Assembly: GCA_020205615.1 (NCBI GenBank)
Contig: CM035162.1
Span: forward strand, 42,894,464-42,958,463
From: Panax quinquefolius
Lineage: Eukaryota; Streptophyta; Magnoliopsida; Apiales; Araliaceae
Length of the DNA stretch: 64,000 bases
Direction of reading: 5' to 3'
Shown here: positions 1 through 9,898 of the stretch, one piece after another
Numbering within the stretch: the stretch's first letter is position 1
Layout of the letters: each line of letters opens with the position of its first letter
Program-made: the position numbers and the translations under genes
The notes under the pieces: generated by a model
Seen by the model: the letters and a program-made list of their open reading frames with translations, nothing else
The model's database searches: none
Told to the model about the DNA's origin: nothing

Positions 1-1616
1 ATCCAAGAATCTTGGAAACTTCTTATCCAACTTGGATTTCTGAAACGTCTGCGGATACGGTATGGGCAGCATTGTGATGGTTGGTTCCGGTTCTTTCTGC
101 TCAATGATTTCATCTGGACGTTTTTCGGTGTCCACAACTTCCTCTATTTCACTTGATGCGTTATCCCTTGTTTCCCTATCCTTGACTGTCTCTTGCAAAT
201 CCTTTCCACTTCGTAGAGTTACAGCCTTACAATGCTCATAACTGCCCGAGTTTTTCTCTATATCGCTCGGGAGTGTTCCAAGTGGTCGGTTATTCAGTGC
301 ATGTGCTATTTGCCCCACTTGATTTTCCAGATTCTTTATCGACACACCTTGGCTTTGCATATTCAGCTCTACTTGATTCATTTTTTGTCTTGTTCCTCGT
401 TCCTTTTGTCAAAAGCTCTAATGATTTTTTCCCAGGCTTCTTCTAAACTTGATTTCCTCTCTGGTTGTTGTTGAGTCTGATTTTGCAATCCGAATGTGTT
501 TTGCTATCTAGGCGCTTGAGCTTGAGCTTGATTGTTACTCCATGAAAATCTAGGATGATTTCTCCAACCTGGATTATATACGTTTTGATTCAGATACGGA
601 TGGATAGATCGACTATAACTCCCTACGAACTGAGCTGATTCCGTATTTATGGCACATTGATCTGTAGCATGACTCCTAGCACACAACTTACAAACCATTG
701 CTACTTGCTGCGTAGATGGTGGACTCCATGTCTCCATTTTCTTAGCTATTGCGGCCACTTGTGCTGCCAATACTGTCATTGGATCCACCTCAAGCTTTCC
801 CAGTGTTTTTGAAGGGTTAGACCTAGTCATGGGCCACTAATAGTTATTATTAGCCATCGTCTTTAACAGCTGATATGCCTCATCAAAATTCTTAGACATG
901 ATTTCTCCCCTTACTATTGCATCAATACTGGCTCTTGTGGACGCGTGCAAACCATCACAAAATATTCCCAACTGCATTCACTGCGGAATTTCGTGATGTG
1001 GGCACTTACGGAGCATATCCTTAAATCTTTCCCACGCCTCATATAACGATTCTGAATCGAACTGTGCAAAGGTGTGAATATCGTTCCGTAGTTTTGTCGA
1101 CTTCGCTGGTGGGAAGAATTTTGCTAGAAATTTTTGGGCTAAGTCGTCCCAAGTTGTGATTGAGCCAGGAGGCAAAGAATGTAGCCAAATTCGCGCTTTA
1201 TCTTTCAAGGTAAACGGGAACATTCTCAACCTTACAGCATCTTCCGTTACATTGTTGAATTTGATGGTGTCGTAAACTTCCAAGAAACTCAAGATATGCT
1301 CATTAGGATCATCTATTGAATTACCCCAAAACTGACATGTATTCTGTAGCATCTGAATTGTTCCCAATTTTATCTTGAAACTGTTTGCATTGATTGCCGG
1401 CCTCCTAATACTCGTCTGTATATCCGTGACATTCGGCATGGCAGAATCCTTAAGTGATTTCTGTTCGTTCCCTGCCATATTCACGGGTATTTCATGGTCT
1501 GCTAGCTCTTCTTCTAACTGTATATCCTCACTAGTCAACCGCAATTCCCGGAACTTCCTTTCTTTGTCGTCTGTATACGGAAAAAGTTCCTTTTTAGCCC
1601 TTGATCTAGTGTGCAT
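1..1616 (-). pseudogene. gag: T1 gag, broken
   Basis: The start ATG is at 1616 (minus), giving MHTRSRAKKELFPY. The capsid-like stretch (about residues 85-210; WGNSIDDPNEHILSF, RMFPFTLKDKARIWL, FPPAKSTKLRNDI) is typical of plant Ty3/gypsy gag and would form the particle shell. Reading on in the same frame crosses a stop at about 978, another near 839 and a third at about 504, so the protein cannot be made whole. A zinc knuckle CKLCARSHATDQC lies between the second and third stops. Beyond 504 the frame continues as SSLEEAWEKIIRAFDKRNEE; an A-run near 385 is then one base short, and sense resumes in another frame as MNQVELNMQSQGVSIKNLEN. The fragment ends in the PYPQTFQ...KFPRFLD region that normally precedes protease. 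The plus-strand ORFs here are shadows. Confidence 0.85.
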
Positions 1617-1718
1617 ACACTCGCAAATAATTCCTGCAAATACAAGAGGAAAAATAAGTAACGTTTAAATTAAGACCGAATTGATTATAACTAATATGGA
1701 ATTAATATTAATAAATAA
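1617..1718 (-). other. T1 untranslated leader
   Basis: This AT-rich stretch of about 100 bases lies between the primer-binding site and the gag start. No ORF or other signal is visible. Confidence 0.6.
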
Positions 1719-1737
1719 TTCCCCGACAACGGCGCCA
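1719..1737 (-). promoter_or_regulatory. T1 primer-binding site
   Basis: Read on the minus strand, TGGCGCCGTTGTCGGGGA lies nine bases inside the LTR edge. It matches the Athila-type PBS (usual form TGGCGCCGTTGCCGGGGA) with one change. A tRNA 3' end would prime minus-strand cDNA here. It fixes the element's orientation and lineage. Confidence 0.85.
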
Positions 1738-1746
1738 AAAACTTAT

Positions 1747-2992
1747 TGGTCGATTTCGCAATCAATAGATTTGTGCAAGTGTACACAATCAACAAATAAT
1801 AAAGAGATAAGATAGAGTGTCGATCCCATAGAGAATTCTAATTAATACTACTAACATTATATCAATTCATTTTTATTTAAACAACCATAAATTGTTATTT
1901 TCCAAATTAATAAAACTAAATTAAACAATTAAAAGAGATTATTCTAAATTAAATCAAATAAACAAAACTAAGATTTTAATGTATTTAGATAAATAAATAT
2001 TAAGACTTCAATATCCCCAAATATGAACTATAAACTAATTATCCAATTATCCCAATTATCATGCCTACTGAATTGTTAACAAGAATTCTCAAATGCCAAC
2101 AGCCCTTTTCCAAGTGATCAATTGACTTCTATTTAATCCAGATTAATCTTGCTATATTCCTATGCAAAACAATTGAATTAAACTCCTTCAATTCCAATTC
2201 CTTATGTGTTGCATGTGGTGAACATATATTTCCATTCAATTCACAAACTTAATTATTCACTATGCAAATAACTAAGTCACATGTTATCATGCCCAGTTCT
2301 AACCCTAGAATTCCTCTTCCAATTCCTTCTAGAGTAACAAGGTAATTACTGGCCAAATAATTAATCAATATGAACAAGACAAGATAAACAATTCACTTTA
2401 ACATAAATAATTGGAATAAACTGAATAACTAATTTATAGCCATAAAAGGTTCAATTGAAATCTTAATTAAAGAATTAGTTCATAACGAAAATAAAAACCA
2501 ACAATCTTTGAAAAATCATCCTTGAAGAATTACACAAATTGAAAATAAGGAGAAGGAGAAAAAACTCTTGACCCAATCCTTAATCTTCAAGTAATCCTTT
2601 ACTTAGCCTCCAATTGTGAATGATAGCCCCCTCTCTCTATTAAAATTGCCTTTATATACTCCCCTTATCCAACTCTAGCAATCCAAGTCCAAATTGGCTT
2701 CAAACAACCTCCATTCAACAAGTCAAACGAAAGTCAAACGCGTGCCCTGGTCAACTGACATCGCGGCCCAGCGCCCCGGTATTGGGATTAATACTAGATA
2801 TAGCGCCCCGACGCTAGCCTTCAAAAAATTTACCATTATGCCATTTTCAGTTCAAATTCCCTAATTTGTCCCTACAGCTCCCAAATCTGCAAAACGACAC
2901 ATAAACACAATGAAAATACTTCTAAAGGACTCGAGAATACACAAATTTAAACCCAAGTAAATCCGATTCATGGGTATATTACCCAGTCATCA
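1747..2992 (-). repeat. T1 5' LTR (1246 bp)
   Basis: The minus-strand LTR starts TGATGACTGGG at 2992 and ends CGACCA at 1747, giving TG...CA ends next to the PBS. A TATA box is at 2651-2658. The segment 2755-2820 is a GC-rich island in an otherwise AT-rich LTR, with repeated AGCGCC words. The inner boundary is placed from the nearest CA before the PBS, since the partner LTR is outside the window; it could be a few bases off. Confidence 0.75.
2651..2658 (-). promoter_or_regulatory. T1 LTR TATA box
   Basis: TATATAAAGG on the minus strand, followed by a GA-rich (AGAGAGAGG) stretch. This is a normal layout for the U3 promoter of a plant LTR. No transcription data support it. Confidence 0.5.
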
Positions 2993-3682
2993 GTTTCACA
3001 CCATCGGTTATTATTATTCTTAATAATTTAATTATCAAACTTTGAGTTTTAAAACTCTATTTTTCCTTAGTAGTTTAACTAACTATGAAATCTCCTTTAA
3101 GGGTTTCTTACCACAAAACTCAAATATAAAGCACCCACTATAATCACATATTCACTATTTACTTAAGTTATTCTTAAACCCCTTCAAATTATATAATTCC
3201 ATAATATGACTTCCACTTTAATATAAATTAACCAATATTTCTACTTGTTAGTTAATCCTCACAATTAACTAATTTATGCTTTACTATCTCAATCTATCCA
3301 TGGATAGCTTAAGCACTAACTAAAACTCATATTACATCATACTAGTTACTAGTATATATATTCAAGAAATTGGTGATTATCCATCAAAGAGATTTAAGGT
3401 CCCCAACTCACTATGATAAAAATAATTCTATAAATTATTTAATGTCAATAGATAAATCTTATCCATCTTCTTACTAATTCATCTCTACAATGTATAATAA
3501 ATATATAATAATGATATATATTTATTAAACACAACATCACATTACTCATATTACCCCATGTCACACAATATTACATACCTCGTAACACAATTATATATTC
3601 TCGTTCGAACCCATCTCATGCCTTAAGAATTTTATTTACTAAATTCTTATTTTAATAATATCTGAAAATTCGGGTTCTTACA
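2993..3682 (-). repeat. T2 3' LTR fragment
   Basis: Read on the minus strand the fragment starts TGTAAGAACCCGAATTTT at 3682, the usual start of chromovirus LTRs, directly after a polypurine tract. It runs to 2993, where T1 begins. The rest of the LTR should lie beyond T1, outside the window. No ORF is present. Confidence 0.65.
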
Positions 3683-3700
3683 TCCTCTCCCCCTTATAAG
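3683..3700 (-). other. T2 polypurine tract
   Basis: The minus strand reads CTTATAAGGGGGAGAGGA immediately before the T2 LTR. Such a purine run primes plus-strand cDNA synthesis. The sequence that originally preceded it resumes after T3 at 56905 (minus: ...GATTCTGAGGACGGAATC), a typical chromovirus 3' end. Confidence 0.7.
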
Positions 3701-3705
3701 GATTC

Positions 3706-4580
3706 TATAAGACCCCGAATTTTATGAAATGAAAGTATTCAATTTTCTTATAATTATTATTTTATTTCGTAAATGGTTAAATTGATAAAACTTTAAAGTT
3801 AAGGGTGATATGTGAAAATTTTTGCAAAGTAAGCAAGCGGTTATAAAATATTCGTTTGGTCGGGGAATATTCTTTTTGTCGGGGAATATCCGTACGACAA
3901 CACAATCATTGGTGGAACCCAAAACAGAAGTATTGTCGTAGTAAGAAAACGACAAAATTATCTCTTTATAAAAATAACGACGAAAGTGTTACCGTTAAAA
4001 CTGTTGAATTATCCGGTAGTAAAAGTACAATAATACGCGTGGTTGCATAATAGCACACGGTATTGATTATTGATGCTTACGTAAGAAGTCACTCAGTTAT
4101 ACTCAATTATTGCTACAAAGAATTATCGCGCCATATCTCTCGTATATTTTGATTCAATTGTTGTCACAAGATCATCTCAGATAATATGTTATATTATTAA
4201 ATCAATAATTGAGACGACAAAGTTATTCATATTATTATTTACAATATTGACAATGTCTAGAAGTTCTGTCAAGGAGAGGTTAGATAATCTAATTGCGCGC
4301 CAATATGGAGAAATCCTTATCGGAAAACCCCCTCTTTCCTGGGAACGACCTGGTTGTTAAATATTGTGAGTTATAATATTAATGATGAATAAGTTCGTGT
4401 TGATTAAAGATGAAATTGATAGTTCCATTGTGTTTGGAATTATTAGTGTTAGTGGAAATCGACATTTATTTCGATATTAATTGATGTTTGGAAGTTATCT
4501 TGACAATCCAAGTAATTAACTTGGATAAATGAGCAATTAATCGCTATTGATTCACATGATTATAACTATTTGTTCACATG
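3706..4580 (+). repeat. T3 solo LTR, piece 1 (U3 start)
   Basis: This piece starts like the other family LTRs (AAGACCCCGAATTTTATGAA) and includes a conserved U3 block at about 4247-4357 (GTCTAGAAGTTCTGTCAAGG). It ends with ACATG (4576-4580), duplicated by the T4 insertion. The short ORFs in it are not conserved in relatives. Confidence 0.75.
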
Positions 4581-4640
4581 TGTAAGACCCCGAATTTTAT
4601 GAAATAAAAGTATTCAATTTTTTATAATTACTATTCATGA

Positions 4641-4750
4641 GTTACTATTCACGAGTTACTATTCATGAGTTACTATTCACGAGTTACTATTCATGAGTTA
4701 CTAGTCATGAGTTTTATTTACTGAGTTACTATTCACGAGTACTATTCATG
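4641..4750 (+). repeat. 15-bp tandem array in T4 5' LTR
   Basis: Units of GAGTTACTATTCACG or GAGTTACTATTCATG repeat with small gaps. The same array is in the 3' LTR (about 8763-8888), and a looser version is in T3 at 34895-35155. Confidence 0.8.
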
Positions 4751-5752
4751 AAGCATGATAATTTTTTTCAGAAGAAGGCATTACTCAATAATTGTTACGA
4801 GTAATCTTTATTCGATATTTTATTTTATTGATTCAATAATTGCTACGTTGATATTTTATATTATTGTTGTTTCAATAATTGTCACGGCATAATATTTCCC
4901 ATTATCGGATCAATAATTCATATTATTTGGATAATATTATTAGATAACATTATTGGCAATGTCTAGAAAGTTCTGTCAAGGAGAGGTTTGGTCATCTAAT
5001 TGCGCGCCAGTAAGGAGAAATCCTTATTGGAAAGCCCCCTCTTTCCTGGGAACTGCCTGATTGTCATTATTGTAATTTTGTAATATTATTTGTGAATAAT
5101 TAATTATTGATTTATATGATAAGGAAAATATTCATTTTATGTGGTTATAGATGGAGAAAATTTTTAATGTGACAATTGTTGAAAATTGATATTTTATCTT
5201 TTCTGATAAAATATATTATTATATTACAATAATATAATAATGGTGATATTTTTACAATGAATGTGTGATATATGAATAAATGAGGAGGAAGAGTAGTTTT
5301 GTTGCATTAAATGCTAAACACATTTTTTGTGTGTTACAAAAAATGTTTAACACATGTTAAACATTATGGTGTACACAAATTTTGACTGAAATCTGATTAT
5401 AGCCTGTAAAATCGTCCGTTTGTGGATTTCAGTCAATTTTTGTTTGGAATTTGGAAAAACTTTCTTCTGCAAAGTTGTAGAGAATGGAATTTCCAATGAA
5501 AATGACATGTGGTTTGATTTTTTCTGATAAAAGGGCTATTTATTATGAATTATTGAAGTTCCGAAGTTCCAAAATAATTGATTTTTGGAAGTTTTAATTG
5601 TTTTATTTAAGAAAAACGTTTTTTACACTTTGGTGGGCCCCACTTGCATGTGTTAAATTTTTGAATTTAGATTCAAAGGTGTGCTAAGGAAATTTCATTA
5701 TAAATAATATTATTTTAATAAATTTTCTGCTTTGGTGTTCTAAGCAATTTCC

Positions 5753-5760
5753 TATAAATA
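5753..5760 (+). promoter_or_regulatory. T4 5' LTR TATA box
   Basis: TATAAATA, preceded by CTAAGCAATTTCC and followed by GGTGCTTAGG and a CT-rich leader. The copy in the 3' LTR is at 9891-9898 and the same box recurs in T3, T8, T9 and T10. Conservation in context supports a real promoter element. Confidence 0.65.
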
Positions 5761-7019
5761 GGTGCTTAGGTTAGAAATGAAAATCACAGCAAAAATTGAA
5801 GTTTTCTCTCTATTTCTCTCTCGATATTATCGAGTGTATTCTTGTGAGTATTTTGATATCTTGAGTGTTGCTATACGGTGCAAGTTCGTTCAGCGTTATT
5901 CCAGTCAGAAGTACTACTCTTTTGAGGTAAGGGATATTGTCGTTAGTATGTAAGAGTTATTATGTTTTTAAGTTTCAAAATTTTTCTGAACCTTCAAAAA
6001 TTCTGGAAAAAATTGAAATGATAATTTGATGAGTTTTGTAAATTGTGTCAAAAAATGACGATTTTTGGATGTTTAGATTAGGAGTTATGGATTTTATGAG
6101 AAAAGACTTTTTTAAAGTAAACCCTTATAACTCCTTGTGGTTAACTCCAAAATTGATGAAATTTTTATTAGGAGTACATTTATATAACATCAGTATACTC
6201 TGTAAATTTTGGACAAAAGTATAATTTATGATAAATGTCTAAATATTCGGCAGTTTTGGCCATATGAAAAATAGTAAATGAATTTTAAAAATTTCGAGAA
6301 AAATATATGTTCAATATGGGACTATATTATCCTAAATCCTAAAAAAGAAATATTTTTGGAACTGATTTGGTAGTTTTTATGAAAATATTCTAGTTATGAG
6401 TAAGTGAATTAAATATGTTATGTGAAGTAAGAAAATTGGAAAATATGATTTTATGGTTTGAGAATCATATATGAGGTATATGCAGATTTTTGATGAGGAT
6501 TTTGGTTATAGGTGATGAAATTTTATGAGTTTGGCATTTTAAGATGATTAAATGCATTAATAAGTAAAGTGTAAACAATCGGAATTAATTGTTTATAAGT
6601 TTAAGAAATGATTAAAATATTATTGTAATATTAATAATATTAAGATTTTGATATTATTAAGTGATTTATAATATTTGGATTAAGGTGTTATGAAATCATT
6701 GATTTATGAATCTTACTCTTGAGATTAAATCTATATGTTGAATATATTATTTTTATTATCATATATAACATTCTTATAACCCTAATGATGATATTTCTCT
6801 TTGACTTGAGTGTAAAGATGGGAAGATTATTGGTATGATCGTGACTATAGGTTCTCTTTGGTCAGTAGTGCAAAGTTGAATTGTTGACTGGTATGATCAT
6901 GACCATTGAATTTATAATTGAATATCTTTAGCTTAAGTGCAAAGGTGAATTGATCAACATATATGGTTATAATTATGGTTTATATAAATTTTGAAATGAT
7001 TATGTATTTCTTTGAGATA

Positions 7020-7210
7020 TGAATATCTTTGGCCTGTAGTGCAAAGATCAATTATTGATGAATATCTTTGGTCCGTAGTGTAAAGATGACCCGTTGTTGA
7101 ATATTTTTGGTATGTAGTGCAAAGATGACTTGTTGTTAAATATATTTGGCATGTAGTGCAAAGATGAACTATTGATGAATATCTTTGGCCCGTGGTTCAA
7201 AGATAAATTT
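7020..7210 (+). repeat. 39-bp tandem hairpin repeats in T4 5' LTR
   Basis: About five units of AATATCTTTGGCCCGTAGTG / CAAAGATGA type lie in tandem, spaced 39 bases. Each unit contains ATCTTTG ... CAAAGAT, which pairs as a 7-bp stem. The period is a multiple of three, which creates an antisense ORF (7048-7230) of 13-residue repeats that I do not count as a gene. The matching array in the 3' LTR is at 11170-11370. Confidence 0.8.
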
Positions 7211-7261
7211 ATTAGTATGATTATGAACAAGAACTGTGATTTGGTATAATAATGATCTTTG

Positions 7262-7378
7262 ATGTTTCAGGTAAAGACAGGTGATGAAAATTATCTTCGT
7301 CTTGGATGCGAAGAGGAATTTAGAATCACAATTATGATTATGAGTTATTCATATGATTGTGGAAAGGCTGTTGATTGA
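7262..7378 (+). pseudogene. LTR small ORF L1, T4 5' copy, truncated
   Basis: The ORF starts ATGTTTCAGGTAAAG and matches the 76-codon ORF in the T4 3' LTR (11419-11649) for its first 33 or so codons. A short deletion near 7367 (GGAAAGGCTG against GGAAAGGAACTG) then shifts the frame into a stop at 7376-7378. Its function is unknown and I recognise no domain. Confidence 0.4.
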
Positions 7379-7862
7379 TGTTCTGAGGATAAAATATTGT
7401 TGGTTGACTTTTAATGTGGAGAAGATAATAGACTTTATAGTCTATTTGACTCTTCTAATGGATTGCTCGTTCCGCTGCAACTATGGTTGAAAAGTTTTAT
7501 TATCTACCATATGTTCTAAATCTCTGATTTATTATGGATGAAGTCTATTGATAATGTAATTATCTTTAGTCATAATATTCTTTATTGAGCTAGTTGTGCT
7601 CACCTTTTGCTTCATAATTTCTTTCTGTGTAATAAGAGTGTACCGGGTTTGAGGCGAGAATAATGGGGAATAGTGTGATGGTTCGAGTCTCACAAAGTTT
7701 CTCAACACATTATAAATGGCATGACATACAATATATAATTGTATTGAGGACCTAAGATGTGTGTGTCGTATATTATACGTCACTTAATAATTGATTTTGG
7801 TGAACAACAATAGGGTGAGGCGAACCTAACTTTGGAAGGGTGTTTTATCACTATCATACAAG

Positions 7863-8183
7863 ATGTCTAATGACATACAACCTCGCGTTATCATAAGACA
7901 GGGTTGTGCAAATCCACTCGCTGAGTATATCTACGCGCACTACCTATATGATCTTGGAGTTTATTTGAAACATAATGTTCAATTACAGACGATGGAGATA
8001 GTTATATGTCAAGAGAAGACTCACCATTGGAAAGAAGATGATAGTAATCTTCTCGTTTTTCTTTGGGGTCTATTGGGTCAACCAAGGATAATTTTGTGGG
8101 CATATGATATCTATCATAACCTAGACGCATGGCCTCCCATGTACGAAGGTTTCCTTGAGCACTTCCCAAAGATTTTAATTTAA
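7863..8183 (+). CDS. LTR small ORF L2, function unknown
   Basis: An ATG-initiated ORF of 106 codons lies inside the 5' LTR of T4. The product is rich in W, H and Y (KTHHWKEDDSNLL, FLWGLLGQPRIILWAYD, AWPPMYEGFLEHFPK). No signal peptide or membrane segment is obvious, and I recognise no family. The T3 copy (56355-56705) aligns over the ORF without any indel, though the bases differ, many at third positions; it carries one TAG. The T4 3' copy (12023 on) has a TAG at codon 25 and is split by T5. The other copies run about ten codons further, to DCTFM and stop; here a base change or loss near 8181 ends it sooner. It could be a real accessory protein or a chance survivor. Confidence 0.4.
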   Translation: MSNDIQPRVIIRQGCANPLAEYIYAHYLYDLGVYLKHNVQLQTMEIVICQEKTHHWKEDDSNLLVFLWGLLGQPRIILWAYDIYHNLDAWPPMYEGFLEHFPKILI

Positions 8184-8400
8184 AAACAGATTCTAGATTG
8201 TACCTTTATGTAAGTTATCTTTGTGAGGTGTTTGTCCATAGTTGGGACATGAGTCATAGTTGGTATTAAAACTCACAATATATGTGTTGTTGTATTTTTG
8301 CCACGACAATTGTAGTAATAAAGTTGTAGTTATTTTTACGTACCATGTATTTGGCGACTCGTAATAGGTTGGATGGATTGGACCAATTTTGGGGTGTCAC

Positions 8401-8714
8401 GGTTGGTATCGTGAGCTTAGGGATATAATTTCGGTGGAGATCGGGGAATAGAACTAGGAGGGAGAGAGGAGTAAATCCTTCGCTAGTGTGTCCTACCTAA
8501 GTGAATTTTCTTACTTAAGTTGACAAATTGTGATATGTCAATTAACCTTTGTTTTGAAGTCGTATTCTAGAATGATATCCGAAATAATCGGAGATGAGCA
8601 ATGGAGAAATCATGATGACGGGGAAGATGGAATGAAATGAAAGCAAGGTATTCTCAACTCTTTGAAATACCAGTACGTAAATTTTTTGGGACTAAATTTC
8701 ATAAGAGAGGAGAT
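8401..8714 (+). other. T4 internal remnant with damaged PBS and polypurine tract
   Basis: The stretch opens with TTGGTATCGTGAGCTTAGGG, a damaged initiator-Met PBS (normal TGGTATCAGAGC). The leader resembles that of T10 (AACTAGGAGGGAGAGAG, ATCCTTCGCTAGTGTG). At about 8635 it jumps to GAAATGAAAGCAAGGTAT...CTTTGAAATACCAG, which matches the last codons of T9 pol (52604-52646). It ends with an AAGAGAGGAGA purine run and the 3' LTR. All coding between leader and pol end is missing. Confidence 0.75.
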
Positions 8715-9890
8715 TGTAAGACCCCGAATTTTATGAAATAAAAGTATTCAATTTTTTATAATTACTATTCATGAAAGTTACTATTCACGAAGTTACTATT
8801 CACGAGTTATTATTCACGAGTTACTATTCACGAGTTACTATTTACGAGTTCTTATTCACGAGTTACTATTCATTTAGTACTATTCATGAAGCATGATAAT
8901 TTTTTTTCGTAAGAAGGCATTACTCAATAATTGTTACAAAGAATTACTATTTAATATTTTATTTTATTGATTCAATAATTGCTACGTTGATATTTTATAT
9001 TATTGTTGTTTCAATAATTATCACGGCACAATATTTCCCATTATCGGATAAATAATTCATATTATCTGGATAATATTATTAGATAACATTATTGGCAATG
9101 TCTAGAAAGTTCTGTCAAGGAGAGATTTGGTCATCTAATTGCGCGTCAGTAAGGAGAAATCCTTATTAGAAAGTCTCTTCTTTCCTAGGAACTGCCTGGT
9201 TGTCAGTATTGTGATTCTGTAATATTATTAATGAATAATTAATTATTGATTTATATGATAAGAAAAATATTCATTTTATGTGGTTATAGATGGAGAAAAT
9301 TTTTAATGTGACAATTGTTGAAAATTGATATTTTATCTTTTTTGATAAAATATATTATTATATTACAGTAATATAATAATGGTGATATTTTTACAATGAA
9401 TGTGTGATATATGAATAAATGAGGAGGAAGAGTAGTTTTATTGCATTAAATGCTAAACACATGTTTTGTGTGTTACAAAAAATGTTTAACACATGTTAAA
9501 CATGATGGTGTACACAAATTTTGACTAAAATCAGATTATAGCCTGTAAAATCGTCCGTTTGTGGATTTCGGTCAATTTCTGTTTGGAATTTGAAAAAACT
9601 TTCTTCTGCAAAGTTGTAGAGAATGGAATTTCCTATGGAAAGGACATGTGGTTTGAATTTTTGTGATAAAGGGCTATTTATTATGAATTATTGAAGTTCC
9701 GAAGTTCCAGAATAATTGATTTTTGGAAGTTTTAATTGTTTTATTTAAGAAAAATGTTTTTTACACTTTGGTGGGCCCCACTTGCATGTGTTAAATTGCT
9801 GAATTCAGATTCAAAGGTGTGCTAAGGAAATTTTATTATAAATAATATTATTTTAATAAATTTTCTGCTTTGGTGTTCTAAGCAATTTCC

Positions 9891-9898
9891 TATAAATA
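9891..9898 (+). promoter_or_regulatory. T4 3' LTR TATA box
   Basis: TATAAATAGG in the same context as the box at 5753. GAG/GTAAGGG, like a splice donor, follows at about 10062-10070. Confidence 0.6.

Larger units (their letters stand above)
1..2992 (-). mobile_element. T1: Athila-like Ty3/gypsy retrotransposon, 5' part only
   Basis: On the minus strand the order is LTR, PBS, leader, gag; the element runs off the left edge, so protease, pol and the second LTR are not seen. The PBS reads TGGCGCCGTTGTCGGGGA, the class used by Athila elements (tRNA-Asp-like), and the gag has the Athila-type CCHC knuckle and a PYPQTFQKSKLDKKF box near its end. The outer LTR boundary at 2992 abuts T2 LTR sequence, so T1 probably inserted into T2; GTTTC at 2993-2997 would be the right-hand target duplication, but its partner lies outside the window. 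Confidence 0.85.
4581..8400 (+). repeat. T4 5' LTR (3.82 kb)
   Basis: It starts TGTAAGACCCCGAATTTTATG and ends GGGGTGTCAC, with the final CA damaged. In order it holds a 15-bp repeat array GAGTTACTATTCAC (4641-4750), the conserved U3 block (4955-5062), a TATA box (5753), a splice-donor-like GAG/GTAAGGG (5924-5933), hairpin repeats with core ATCTTTGG...GTGCAAAGAT (6793-7210), two small ORFs (7262 and 7863) and the GGCGACTC motif near the end. Confidence 0.88.

Noticed and set aside
4641..4750. CRISPR-like regular repeats
   Set aside because: The units are contiguous or nearly so, without unique spacers, in a eukaryotic LTR.
5762..5953. 63-codon ORF just after the T4 TATA box (also 9900-10094)
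   Set aside because: No proper ATG at the frame start, it overlaps the donor-like site, and related LTRs do not keep the frame.
7048..7230. Minus-strand ORF with 13-residue repeats (SSLHYMPKIFNN), also at 11205-11387
   Set aside because: It is the antisense of the 39-bp tandem hairpin repeat. A 39-base period keeps any frame open, so this is a by-product of the repeat.
8398..8420. tRNA gene fragment
   Set aside because: TGGTATCGTGAGC is a primer-binding site at an LTR edge; there is no cloverleaf.
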